The notes beneath the pieces are model-generated. The model made no database searches. It saw nothing but the letters and a program-made list of their open reading frames with translations, and was not told the origin of the DNA. This document shows positions 44,704-53,934 of a stretch of 64,000 bases of DNA, piece after piece. A program made the translations under genes and the position numbers. The first letter of the stretch is position 1. Each line of letters starts with the position of its first letter. The stretch comes from Dyadobacter koreensis (GTDB taxonomy: Bacteria > Bacteroidota > Bacteroidia > Cytophagales > Spirosomataceae): positions 639,061 to 703,060 of the forward strand of contig NZ_FNXY01000005.1 in assembly GCF_900108855.1 (NCBI RefSeq), read 5' to 3'.

Positions 44704-46299
44704 TTAATATCCAGGATTTTGTTGTAAACCCCATGTCTGCACTTCGTTCAATGGAATTGGCAAAACCGGAATCGGATTAACTGAACCTGCGATCGAGCGC
44801 GCTTGTGCACGTGCTCTTACATCTGCTGTTAACGAGCTCATATAAGTTCCGGTACGGATCTGATCCCAAAAACGGAGAGATTCCATCCCTAGCTCGACAC
44901 GGCGTTCATGTAAAATCGCAGTAATTAAAGCTGACCCTGTTACAGAACTTGTGATATCAGGAAGAGCCGTCGCCGGTATGTTGGTCGGGTCGTAGGTGGA
45001 ACCTCCAACTACGGATCCTAATGGCAAAGTTGACTTACGTGCTCTTGCACGGATTTCGTTAATTGCTGCACGGGCCGTTGCTTCGTCACCTGTCTGGGCG
45101 GCTGCTTCGGCTTTCATCAGCAATATTTCGGCATAACGCATTCTGCGAATATTCTGTCCTGATGCCGATGACTGCGCCGGCTGAACGATCGCAGCTTTAC
45201 GGTTAAGGTAACCTGTCATGTTTTCAGCAGGAAATGCTACGGTTTGTCTTACCCCGAACAAAATATCTCCGTTTCCATAAACCGTCATGGCTTTGCGCGG
45301 ATCATTTGCTTCAAATTCATTAACCAGGCTCGTGGTAGGATTATTAAAACCCCATCCCCATGTTGCACGGTTATTTTGAATTACGTTGTTTGTCACACCT
45401 GTTTTGATCGGGCCCCAGGTCTGACCTGATTCTTTTGCCTGAATTTCGAAAAGAGACTCTGTATTGTTTTCGCTTATTTCATCAAAAATCGCGGCGAAGT
45501 TAGCTGTCAACCCATATTGTCCTGACTGTGTAATTGCGTTCGTCAAGTCAAGTACTTGCTTCCAGGTATGGTTGTTCGTGTTGTCCATACCAAGTTGATA
45601 CATGATCACACGTGCAAGGTAACCACGGGCAGCACCTTTCGTTGCACGACCAAGATCAGAAGCGCTGTATTGATTTTTCTCAGGAAGATTTGCAATTGCC
45701 TGTTCCAGATCTTTTTCTATAAACGCATAGGTTTCCGGTAAACTTGCACGTTGTGTAGTCGAATATTCAGTCGTTTTTACCGGCTCAGAAAATAACGGCA
45801 TACCACCGAAAAGACGAGCAAGATAGAAATAATAATAAGCGCGTAAGAAATGTGCTTCTCCGGCAACACGGGTTTTTAAGGTATTGCTGATCGGTGCGGT
45901 TTCGATGTTTTTCAGTACCCAGTTTGCACGATAAATACCGATCCAAAGATTACCCCAAACACCAACAACCGGTGTGTTCGTAGGTAATGCTCTCCATTCT
46001 TTCAGATACTGGATATCTAAAAAGTCACTTGGTGTACTTCCTTTTTCAGCATCATCAGACAACACATCTCCCCACATCCATTCGTAGTTATGCGGAAGAT
46101 AATTGCCAAGTCCGTCGTTTCCTTCATCGTACGAAGCAACGTCGTAAACGGCATTAATTGCCAGAAGCGTATTGGTCGAGTCAGAGAAATAATTGGTATC
46201 TGTTTCACGTCCCAGCGGTTCTTTATCCAGGAAATCACTGCAACCTTGCAACAGCATAAAAGCTGATATCAAAAGTGCTGGAAAACTATATTTTTTCAT
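44704..46299 (-). CDS. SusD/RagB-family nutrient-binding lipoprotein, pair 2
   Basis: 531 residues. Lipoprotein signal MKKYSFPALLISAFMLLQGC (Cys 20). SusD family blocks: FLDKEPLGRETDTNYFSD, NWVLKNIETAPIS, GEAHFLRAYYYFYLARLFGGMPLF, MRYAEILLMKAEAAAQTG and ERRVELGMESLRFWDQIR. It is the surface glycan-binding partner of the SusC at 46378, separated by 78 bp. Upstream of GH26, it probably binds manno-oligosaccharides. Confidence 0.95.
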   Translation of the reverse strand: MKKYSFPALLISAFMLLQGCSDFLDKEPLGRETDTNYFSDSTNTLLAINAVYDVASYDEGNDGLGNYLPHNYEWMWGDVLSDDAEKGSTPSDFLDIQYLKEWRALPTNTPVVGVWGNLWIGIYRANWVLKNIETAPISNTLKTRVAGEAHFLRAYYYFYLARLFGGMPLFSEPVKTTEYSTTQRASLPETYAFIEKDLEQAIANLPEKNQYSASDLGRATKGAARGYLARVIMYQLGMDNTNNHTWKQVLDLTNAITQSGQYGLTANFAAIFDEISENNTESLFEIQAKESGQTWGPIKTGVTNNVIQNNRATWGWGFNNPTTSLVNEFEANDPRKAMTVYGNGDILFGVRQTVAFPAENMTGYLNRKAAIVQPAQSSASGQNIRRMRYAEILLMKAEAAAQTGDEATARAAINEIRARARKSTLPLGSVVGGSTYDPTNIPATALPDITSSVTGSALITAILHERRVELGMESLRFWDQIRTGTYMSSLTADVRARAQARSIAGSVNPIPVLPIPLNEVQTWGLQQNPGY

Positions 46300-46377
46300 T
46301 TTTCGAATATTTATGGAATTAGCTTATAGCTATTGGCCGTTGCATTTTACGCTGGCCATATCGCTTTTAACTGGTTT

Positions 46378-49300
46378 TTAAAAGTTTACGCTTAGTCCGA
46401 TTCTTCCCACGCGAGGCTGAGGATAAGCTCCCAGGTCAACCCCGAAGTTCAATGGATTACTGTTGAATTCACCGATTTCAGGATCCATTCCTTTGTATTT
46501 TGTGAAAGTCAACAGGTTATCCGCCGCAACGTAAACTCTGACATTGCTGATATGAAGTTTTTCCACCAGGCCTTTTGGCAAAGTATAACCGAAAGTAAGG
46601 TTACGCAGACGCATGTAGTTTCCGCTGCTAACGAAACGATCGCTGAACTGATCATTGTTGTTTGGGTTCATTTGAGTCATGCGTGGCTGGTCTGTATTGG
46701 TATTGTCAGGAGTCCAGCGATCCAGACGGCTCGTTACTGAGTTAAACATACCATTTGCATTGTTCATCCAGTGTCCCAAACCGTTCACAAGCTCAACGCC
46801 TGTTACACCTTGCAGGAAGAAACTGAAATCGAAACCTTTGTAACCAAGGCTTGCGTTAAATCCGTAAGAAAGATTTGGTGTTGCGCTGCCAAGATATGTA
46901 CGGTCATTGTTATCAATTACTCCGTCATTGTTCAAGTCAACAAACTTCACGTCTCCCGGTTTTGCATTTGGCTGAATTGCTGTTCCTTCTCTTGTATAAG
47001 CGTCAAGATCAGCTTGCGTTCTGAAAATTCCGTCTGTTTTTAAACCATAGTAAACTGCGATTTCGCGACCTACTTCCGTACGTGTAGTTTGTCCAAGTCC
47101 GTTGATATCACCACCTGCAATTGGTTCCCCACCACCAAGGTCAACTACTCGGTTTGTGATTTTAGAAACGTTGAATCCAAGGTCGTATGTGAAATCTTTG
47201 ATCTGACTTCTGTAATTAAGTGCCAGTTCGATACCCTTGTTGTTCATGCTTCCCGCGTTTACATACGGAGGGCCCACACCTGCAAAAACAGGGATTGGAA
47301 CACGGACAATCATGTTTTTAGTATCTTTTATGAAGTAGTCAGCAGTCAAAGTCAAACGGTTGTTGAAGAAACCTGCGTCCACACCGAAGTTAGAACTTGT
47401 CGTAGTTTCCCATTTCAAATCGGGATTGCTTGCAGTTGTCGGAGCAAATCCCTGAACGGCCTGATCTCCGAAAACATACATATTATTCCCTGTAACTGTT
47501 GTAGCATAACCGTAATTAGCTGCACTGTTCTGGTTGCCCACTTGTCCCCAGCCAGCACGAAGTTTCAACTGACTGATCGCAGGAATGCTCTTGATAAATG
47601 ATTCTTCGGCTAGGTTATAACCTGCTGCAAAAGACGGGAAAGTTCCCCAACGATTGTCAGGAAGGAAACGAGAAGATCCGTCACGACGAAGTGTTGCTGT
47701 CAAAAGCAATTTTTCGTTGAAGTTATAATTAAGACGACCGAAGTAAGATTGCAGCGATTCGTCAGACTGTGTTGCTTCAACTAAATAATCTGTGCCTTTT
47801 GTTGCTGTCAGATACCATTGAGATTTATCGTTTGGTACATCCAGGACGGTCAGGAACATATCGCTGTATGTCATACGCTGTGCTTCGAAACCAGCCATGG
47901 CCGTAAAGCTATGCTTGCCGATCGTTTTTGCATAAGTAAGATAATTTGTCCAAACCCAACCCAATTGTTCGCCTCTGCCTTCACGCAATGTGCTGTGCTG
48001 ACGTTGATCGTCATTAGCCAGGTAATATTGTGGCAAGTATCTTTTCGCATGCGTTGTTTTCCAGTTAACACCGAACTGCGTACGGAATGTCAGACCCGGG
48101 ATAATTTTTGCGTCAAGAAAGAAGTTTGAGTTAACAAGCGTCTCATAGGCCTTGTTGTTTTTGTATTCATCAACAATACGCAGCGGGTTGTAAGCGCCAC
48201 CTTCCGGTACAGGACGTGTACCGTAAAAATTGGTAGCAGGATCCCATGCCTTGGCCAGTGGAGATACTGATAATGCACTTGTCAAAATACCACCGTACTG
48301 GCTTCCTGTATATTGTGTTTTATCCGTATTAGCATAAGCAGCCGAAATACCAGCGTCAAGCCATTTTGTTAGATAAAAGTCATTGTTGAAACGTAAAAAG
48401 AATTTTTTCAACGGCGAGTTTTTAACAATACCTTCCTGTCCGAAATAAGTACCTGTAACGCTGTAACGGTGTTTGTCATTTCCGCCCATAACGTTAAGGC
48501 TGTAATTTTGAACTGAACCAGTTTGCATTACTTCATCCTGCCAGTTGGTTCCTTGATCCGTTCCATTTTTAAAAGCATTTAAAGTCTGGTAAAGATTTTC
48601 GTTCGTAGGAAGCACAGTTCCATCATTGCTGTAAGATTCCAAACGTAACGTCGCATACTGACTCGCATTCAAAACGTCTACCTTATTCCATGCTTTCTGC
48701 ACACCTGCATAAGTGTCAAAAGAGATCTTCGGCGCTCCACTTTTTCCTCTTTTTGTAGTAATAAGAATTACGCCGTTTGCTCCGCGTGAACCGTAGATGG
48801 CCGTTGCCGAAGCATCTTTCAATATTTCCATGGAAGAAATATCACCAGGAGCTAAAAAGCTGATATCGCTGGTTTGGAAACCATCAACAACATATAAAGG
48901 ATCACTGTTGTTGATCGTACCGACACCACGGATACGCACTCGAACAGCAGCACCAGGTTCACCTGATTGACTAACGATATTAACACCGGGAACCCGGCCC
49001 TGAATGGCTTGCAGTGGATTCGCAGTGGCAATTTTAGTAATCGCTTCCGCTTTTACCGAAGCAACAGCGCCCGTAATATCACTTTTCTTGGTAGTACCAT
49101 AACCTACAACAACGACTTCGTCCAGCGCGCGTTCGTCTGAGAGCATCGTGATTGCGAAAGTTGATTTTCCACCAATTTCAACTTCGAGTGACTTCATTCC
49201 AACTGAGCTTAAAACCAACGTTTTTGCGTCAGCGGGAATACCCAAAGTGAATTTTCCTTCCACATCCGTTGTGGTACCAATGGTTGTTCCTTTGATAACC

Positions 49301-49428
49301 ACACCTACACCAGGTAGTCCTTCTCCTTTTTCATCTGAGACCGTCCCGTTTATATTTTGGTTCTGAGCAATTGCCATCAGGCAACTTCCCAAAAACAAAG
49401 AGACGATCATAAGTAATCTTTGAAACAT
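46378..49428 (-). CDS. SusC/RagA-family TonB-linked outer membrane receptor, pair 2
   Basis: 1016 residues. Signal peptide ending LMAIAQ, a carboxypeptidase-like domain (NINGTVSDEKGEGLPGVGVV), ALDEVVVVGYGTTKKSDITG, plug RIRGVGTINNSDPLYVVDG and ATAIYGSRGANGVILITTKRG, and a barrel ending VGRIGLSVNF. It works with SusD 44704 in importing oligosaccharides driven by TonB. It is preceded by a 566-bp gap with two palindromes, the likely regulatory region of the mannan operon. Confidence 0.96.
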   Translation of the reverse strand: MFQRLLMIVSLFLGSCLMAIAQNQNINGTVSDEKGEGLPGVGVVIKGTTIGTTTDVEGKFTLGIPADAKTLVLSSVGMKSLEVEIGGKSTFAITMLSDERALDEVVVVGYGTTKKSDITGAVASVKAEAITKIATANPLQAIQGRVPGVNIVSQSGEPGAAVRVRIRGVGTINNSDPLYVVDGFQTSDISFLAPGDISSMEILKDASATAIYGSRGANGVILITTKRGKSGAPKISFDTYAGVQKAWNKVDVLNASQYATLRLESYSNDGTVLPTNENLYQTLNAFKNGTDQGTNWQDEVMQTGSVQNYSLNVMGGNDKHRYSVTGTYFGQEGIVKNSPLKKFFLRFNNDFYLTKWLDAGISAAYANTDKTQYTGSQYGGILTSALSVSPLAKAWDPATNFYGTRPVPEGGAYNPLRIVDEYKNNKAYETLVNSNFFLDAKIIPGLTFRTQFGVNWKTTHAKRYLPQYYLANDDQRQHSTLREGRGEQLGWVWTNYLTYAKTIGKHSFTAMAGFEAQRMTYSDMFLTVLDVPNDKSQWYLTATKGTDYLVEATQSDESLQSYFGRLNYNFNEKLLLTATLRRDGSSRFLPDNRWGTFPSFAAGYNLAEESFIKSIPAISQLKLRAGWGQVGNQNSAANYGYATTVTGNNMYVFGDQAVQGFAPTTASNPDLKWETTTSSNFGVDAGFFNNRLTLTADYFIKDTKNMIVRVPIPVFAGVGPPYVNAGSMNNKGIELALNYRSQIKDFTYDLGFNVSKITNRVVDLGGGEPIAGGDINGLGQTTRTEVGREIAVYYGLKTDGIFRTQADLDAYTREGTAIQPNAKPGDVKFVDLNNDGVIDNNDRTYLGSATPNLSYGFNASLGYKGFDFSFFLQGVTGVELVNGLGHWMNNANGMFNSVTSRLDRWTPDNTNTDQPRMTQMNPNNNDQFSDRFVSSGNYMRLRNLTFGYTLPKGLVEKLHISNVRVYVAADNLLTFTKYKGMDPEIGEFNSNPLNFGVDLGAYPQPRVGRIGLSVNF

Positions 49429-49704
49429 GCTTATGACGCTTTAATTGGTTTATGATTTTTAATACAAATTAATAGACTTTTTTGATCGATACCATAATAC
49501 TATTTTATCTATTCATTGAATAATTAAAACTAATCGCAACATTTTTCTGGTGCTTAAATTACAATATGTATTGATATTGTATTATTCTAATGAAATTAAT
49601 TGGATTATTTTATTATTAATTACGCCTTAAATAAAAGTAACTACAATAATATTTGTTATGATACTATTATATCATTTTTTGAAGTTTAATATATTATTTG
49701 TATG

Positions 49705-49735
49705 ATTCAAAAGTGTGAACTTCACACTTTTGAAT
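49705..49735. promoter_or_regulatory. Perfect 31-bp palindrome upstream of SusC pair 2
   Basis: Arms ATTCAAAAGTGTGAA and TTCACACTTTTGAAT around a single C. It lies 277 bp before the SusC start. A dimeric regulator site, or a terminator of a missing transcript, are the options. There is no T-run. Confidence 0.65.
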
Positions 49736-49800
49736 GCTAATTTTATAGAAATAATTTGCTCGGATCTTGCAGAGTCAGAATGATTTACAAAATTAAAAAG

Positions 49801-49831
49801 TGATTAAAATGTCTGATTGACATTTTAATCA
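49801..49831. promoter_or_regulatory. Second palindrome, 13-bp arms
   Basis: TGATTAAAATGTC, spacer TGATT, GACATTTTAATCA. It is 66 bp from the first palindrome and its sequence differs, so the two are probably different sites. Confidence 0.6.
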
Positions 49832-49947
49832 AAATGATGAAAATTGTAAAATTTTAAGAATTTCTGAGAGACAGGCTTTTTTGAGGAGTTGAAGCAGTCT
49901 ATTTATTAAATTAGATGTTCAGAGGCGAGATTTCTGAAGACAAAAAA

Positions 49948-49973
49948 AATGGACGACATTGCTGCCGTCCATT
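49948..49973 (-). terminator. ilvE terminator
   Basis: AATGGACG, ten-base loop, CGTCCATT. On the minus strand a run of eight T (49942-49949) follows. It lies 22 bp after the ilvE stop. Confidence 0.85.
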
Positions 49974-49994
49974 TTCTATGGTTATTGTTTGTAG

Positions 49995-51062
49995 CTAAAC
50001 CTTCAACGTCCAGCCAAAAACGTCTTCTGTTTTTCCGGTACGAATTTCGGTTAGGTAATTTTTTACTTTATTAACGAACGAATCTTCCTTTAATTCTGGC
50101 AAAGCGTAATCGACACCTTCAAATGCGATTGTCGCAAATGGAGAAACAACAACGGCAGTTCCGGCCCCGAAAGCAGATTCCAAACGTCCTTCCTGCAGTG
50201 CTTCAATGATTTCTTTCACAGAAATCCTGCGTTCTTCCACCGGTATGTCCCAGTGCTGAGCGATCGCAACGATACTTTTGCGGGTAATGCCATCCAGTGT
50301 TGTATCAGAAACAAACGGAGTAACCAACTTGCCGTCGATCACAAACATCACATTCATGGTGCCGGATTCTTCAATATAGGCATGTTCGCGTGCATCCGTC
50401 CAGATCAGTTGATCGTAGCCTTCCTGCTGGGCAAGTTTTGCAGGGTAAAGTGAACCGGCGTAGTTGCCTGCACATTTTGTTCCGCCAACACCGCCTTCGG
50501 CAGCACGGATGAAATGCGTTTCAACTTTTACTCTTGGAGGTTTAGCGTAGTACGTTCCTACCGGAGAAGTAAAGATGATAAAAGTATAAGTGTCAGATGG
50601 TTTTACACCAATATAGGCGTCCGTCGCGAACATGTACGGGCGAATGTAAAGGGAGCATCCATCCTGCGAGGGTACCCATCCTGAATCCAGACGTAACAGT
50701 TCTGTCAGACCGCTCATGAAAATGTCTTCCGGAACGGTTGGCATACAAAGGCGCTCAGCTGATTTGTTTAGACGTTTCCAGTTATCAATCGCACGGAAAA
50801 GCAGGGTGTCACCTTCTTCACTTTTGTAGGCTTTCATTCCTTCAAAAATAGCTTGTCCGTAGTGTAAAGCAGCAGTAGCAGGGCTGAGTGAAAGATCTCC
50901 GTAAGGGATGATACGCGGATTGTTCCACTGACCATCACGATATTCGGTAATGAACATATGATCGGCAATGTTCCGACCAAAAACAAGGTTGTTAAAATCA
51001 ACCTCTTTCAAACGTGAATTTTGCGTTTGCTGGATCTCTATTTGCAATGTGTCGGCAGTCAT
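49995..51062 (-). CDS. ilvE: Branched-chain amino acid aminotransferase
   Basis: 355 residues, class IV PLP aminotransferase. Residues: YGQAIFEGMKAYK, LYIRPYMFATD, and the PLP lysine in GGTKCAGNYAGSLYPAK (about residue 196). It transfers amino groups between glutamate and the 2-oxo acids of Val, Leu and Ile. The length matches the BCAT group. It has its own terminator and stands alone. Confidence 0.95.
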   Translation of the reverse strand: MTADTLQIEIQQTQNSRLKEVDFNNLVFGRNIADHMFITEYRDGQWNNPRIIPYGDLSLSPATAALHYGQAIFEGMKAYKSEEGDTLLFRAIDNWKRLNKSAERLCMPTVPEDIFMSGLTELLRLDSGWVPSQDGCSLYIRPYMFATDAYIGVKPSDTYTFIIFTSPVGTYYAKPPRVKVETHFIRAAEGGVGGTKCAGNYAGSLYPAKLAQQEGYDQLIWTDAREHAYIEESGTMNVMFVIDGKLVTPFVSDTTLDGITRKSIVAIAQHWDIPVEERRISVKEIIEALQEGRLESAFGAGTAVVVSPFATIAFEGVDYALPELKEDSFVNKVKNYLTEIRTGKTEDVFGWTLKV

Positions 51063-51165
51063 AAGGCCTGGAATTTATGCTGAATATTAAGTACTCTTTT
51101 ATTTCTTATTTTAGTCTCGCAATTTAATGAAATTATCTACAAAACGAAGATATTTAGTATAACAA

Positions 51166-51726
51166 TTATTTTTTTGCCGACACCCTTGGTTTCCACGTAA
51201 CTTCCTCAATTCCCAGCTCATAAGTCATTGCGCGGCAAAGCATAAACAGATAATCGGATAAACGATTTAGATACTTAACAACGATGTCTTCAACTTCCTC
51301 TTGCGTTTGCAAATGGATAACGCAGCGCTCGGCCCGGCGACAAACAGTACGGGCAATGTGCCCGAATGAGACTGACTGATGCCCGCCTGGTAAAACGAAA
51401 GCTTTTAGCTGAGGCACAATCCCGTCAATTTCATCCATGGACGTTTCCAGGAGTTTTATATCTTCTTCTGATAAATCAGGAAGGATTTTCTTGGTTTGTT
51501 CGGGTTCAGACGCCAAATGCGAACCGATAGTAAATAATCTGTCCTGTATTTCCTTCAACAGATCGCGGCGTTTTTCATTTACCGGTTGGTCCCGGAGCAA
51601 GCCGATCCAGCTGTTCAATTCGTCAACGGTGCCATATGCTTCAATACGAATATGTGCTTTACTGAGGCGTGTCCCCCCGATCAGAGAAGTTGTGCCTTTG
51701 TCTCCGGTTTTAGTGTAAATTTTCAT
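51166..51726 (-). CDS. pduO: PduO-type ATP:cob(I)alamin adenosyltransferase
   Basis: 186 residues. MKIYTKTGDKGTTSLIGGTRLSKAHIRIEAYGTVDELNS and the later GRTVCRRAERCVIHLQTQ-type helix are hallmarks of the PduO trimeric fold, with the ATP-binding N-terminus intact. It makes adenosylcobalamin from cob(I)alamin, the last step after uptake or synthesis, linking it in function to the cob genes 25-30 kb away. There is no riboswitch in front of it. Confidence 0.95.
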   Translation of the reverse strand: MKIYTKTGDKGTTSLIGGTRLSKAHIRIEAYGTVDELNSWIGLLRDQPVNEKRRDLLKEIQDRLFTIGSHLASEPEQTKKILPDLSEEDIKLLETSMDEIDGIVPQLKAFVLPGGHQSVSFGHIARTVCRRAERCVIHLQTQEEVEDIVVKYLNRLSDYLFMLCRAMTYELGIEEVTWKPRVSAKK

Positions 51727-51940
51727 AAAATGGATTTTGAAAGTGAATGATCAGAATGATGATGCACCTTTTGTCTGGTAAAATGGAAGTTAATGCTACA
51801 AATAATACGGCGCTATATTCACTTTGATCCCTAAATCTTTTTCATATACTCTTCCTACGATTAGGTTTTAGAAACTCTCCAACCTAATTTTGCACCCAAA
51901 TTATGGGGAAATTAGAAAAGATAAGGAGGATTGATATTTC

Positions 51941-52459
51941 ATGAAAATTGGAACTTTTAGTGTGAAAATATGGCGTTGGTTTTCAATGCTGATGGTATTT
52001 GCTGCGTTGGTTTGGACCTATTCGGTTTTCCCTGAGCAGATTGCAGTTGATTTTGCGGCATCCGGACTTGCGGAAATCTATGTAAATAAGGAACATTTGT
52101 TCTACATAGTTATGGCTTTTTTTATCCTTAATAACGTTGTCCTTTCGGCGTTTGCAAGACAGATCCCTAAAATTGATCCATCGCATTTTCCTATTCCAAA
52201 GCGGAATATCTGGATTCAGTATCGTGAAGAACTGAACGAACATTTAATCAATTGGTTGTATACAGTTGTGGCTTCCATCAATACCATCATAGGTTTGAGT
52301 CTTCTCGCATTGGCGACAATAAACAGCAGTCAGTATAATCTTACTGTTTTTGATTTTGCCTGGGTGTCTTATGTCGGTCTTGCTCTGATGATCTTAATTT
52401 TTCTTCTTCCTCTGCGTTTATTGAGGACACCGGTTCCAAAAGAAGAAGATACTTATTAG
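51941..52459 (+). CDS. Membrane protein, DUF1648-like
   Basis: 172 residues with four membrane segments (WRWFSMLMVFAALVWTY, FYIVMAFFILNNVVLSAF, LYTVVASINTIIGLSLLAL, WVSYVGLALMILIFLLPL). It resembles the small DUF1648-type proteins, though not enough for certainty. It ends 7 bp before queA and is surely co-transcribed with it. The function is unknown. Confidence 0.7.
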   Translation: MKIGTFSVKIWRWFSMLMVFAALVWTYSVFPEQIAVDFAASGLAEIYVNKEHLFYIVMAFFILNNVVLSAFARQIPKIDPSHFPIPKRNIWIQYREELNEHLINWLYTVVASINTIIGLSLLALATINSSQYNLTVFDFAWVSYVGLALMILIFLLPLRLLRTPVPKEEDTY

Positions 52460-52466
52460 AAATTGA

Positions 52467-53696
52467 ATGGAAAATAACTGGCTGGAGCAGGCGGAATCAC
52501 TTCGTATAGAGTCATTCGACTATGATTTGCCGGATGAAAGAATCGCGCGTTATCCGCTAGATCCGCGGGATAGCTCCAAACTCTTGGTTTTTAACCAGGG
52601 CAAAATTAAACACGGAACGTTTTGTGATTTAACCGGGAACTTGCCTTCGGATACTCTTTTGGTTTTTAACGATACCAAAGTAATTCCTGCCCGCGCCTAT
52701 TTTCAAAAGGAAACTGGCGCAACGATCGAAATTCTTTTATTACATCCAGAGTTGCCGACACGTATCATCAACGATGCGATGCTTGTAACGGATTCATGCA
52801 TTTGGGAATGTATGATCGGCAATAAAAAGCGTTTTAAGCTTACAGATACACTTTCTACCGAGCTGTTTGTGAATGGAAAGACGGTAAGATTACAGGTTGC
52901 TTATGCTGATTACGACAGAAATCATATCAAATTATGGTGGGATCAGGAGATTCAGTTTCTCGACATCGTTCAGGCTTTAGGTGAAATTCCCTTGCCACCA
53001 TACCTCAAAAGAGAGACGGAAGAAGGGGATAAACAAACCTATCAAACGGTTTATGCACGTCAGAACGGAGCAGTAGCAGCCCCGACTGCTGGCCTTCACT
53101 TCACTGAAAATGTATTTAAAAAACTAGCGGAAAAGGGTATCCGAAAATCGTTTTTGACCTTGCATGTGGGAGCCGGAACCTTCCAACCCATTAAAGCAAA
53201 TTCAGTTACTGAGCACAAGATGCATTCGGAACAGGTAGTGTATTCCCGTGCATTGATTACTGAATTACTGAAAAATACAGAATCTATTGTTCCGGTTGGT
53301 ACAACATCATTGCGGTCTCTGGAGAGTTTATATTGGTTTGGGGTGAAATTATTCCGAGCAGAAACAACTGTCTTTAACATCGAAAAACTTTATCCATATC
53401 CTTTTAAAGCAGAGGAACTTCCTTCGGCACATGACGCCTTGACGGCTATTGCAACCTATATGGATGCCGGAAAGCTTGACGAGGTGGTTGGAGAGACGGA
53501 GATCTTCATTTTTCCTGGATATACATTCAGACTGTGCAAAGGATTGATAACAAACTATCATCAGCCAGGCTCGACATTAATTTTACTGGTCGCGGCGCTG
53601 GTAGGAGAAGATTGGAGACGCATCTATAAGGAAGCTATGGACAATGGGTATCGGTTTTTAAGTTATGGCGATAGTTCTCTGTTGTGGAAAAAGTAG
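52467..53696 (+). CDS. queA: S-adenosylmethionine:tRNA ribosyltransferase-isomerase
   Basis: 409 residues, the longer Bacteroidota form. The family order is clear: FDYDLPDERIARYPLDPRDSSKLL, DTLLVFNDTKVIPAR, YQTVYARQNGAVAAPTAGLHFT, TLHVGAGTFQPIKA, HKMHSEQV, VGTTSLRSLE and ITNYHQPGSTLILLVAALVG. It makes epoxyqueuosine in tRNA wobble position 34 by transferring ribose from SAM. It follows the small membrane gene by 7 bp. Confidence 0.96.
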   Translation: MENNWLEQAESLRIESFDYDLPDERIARYPLDPRDSSKLLVFNQGKIKHGTFCDLTGNLPSDTLLVFNDTKVIPARAYFQKETGATIEILLLHPELPTRIINDAMLVTDSCIWECMIGNKKRFKLTDTLSTELFVNGKTVRLQVAYADYDRNHIKLWWDQEIQFLDIVQALGEIPLPPYLKRETEEGDKQTYQTVYARQNGAVAAPTAGLHFTENVFKKLAEKGIRKSFLTLHVGAGTFQPIKANSVTEHKMHSEQVVYSRALITELLKNTESIVPVGTTSLRSLESLYWFGVKLFRAETTVFNIEKLYPYPFKAEELPSAHDALTAIATYMDAGKLDEVVGETEIFIFPGYTFRLCKGLITNYHQPGSTLILLVAALVGEDWRRIYKEAMDNGYRFLSYGDSSLLWKK

Positions 53697-53934
53697 GTGT
53701 CTCAGTATCTATATTTTTTTTAATGGTCTGATTTACTGTGATTTGCCGAAATAAATTAAAGAGTGGATGGTAATTTGGTAACAAAGCGAATTCCTCCTTT
53801 TTCTAGACACAGTTGTTCTTCCGATAATCCGATAACTTATTCCGGGTTTCTTGTTTCATCATTCTTTGCTGAATCCATTTCGTACTTCGACCCAGCTTTT
53901 GCCCTTTTTATATAAGCCCGCTTTGAATAAATAA

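Larger units (their letters stand above)
49429..49994. other. Long AT-rich regulatory gap between mannan locus and ilvE
   Basis: No gene supported. It contains two palindromes (49705-49735 and 49801-49831) and the ilvE terminator (49948-49973). AT content is very high near the SusC start, where a TTAATTTG sequence resembles a Bacteroidota -7 box, though only weakly. Confidence 0.6.
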
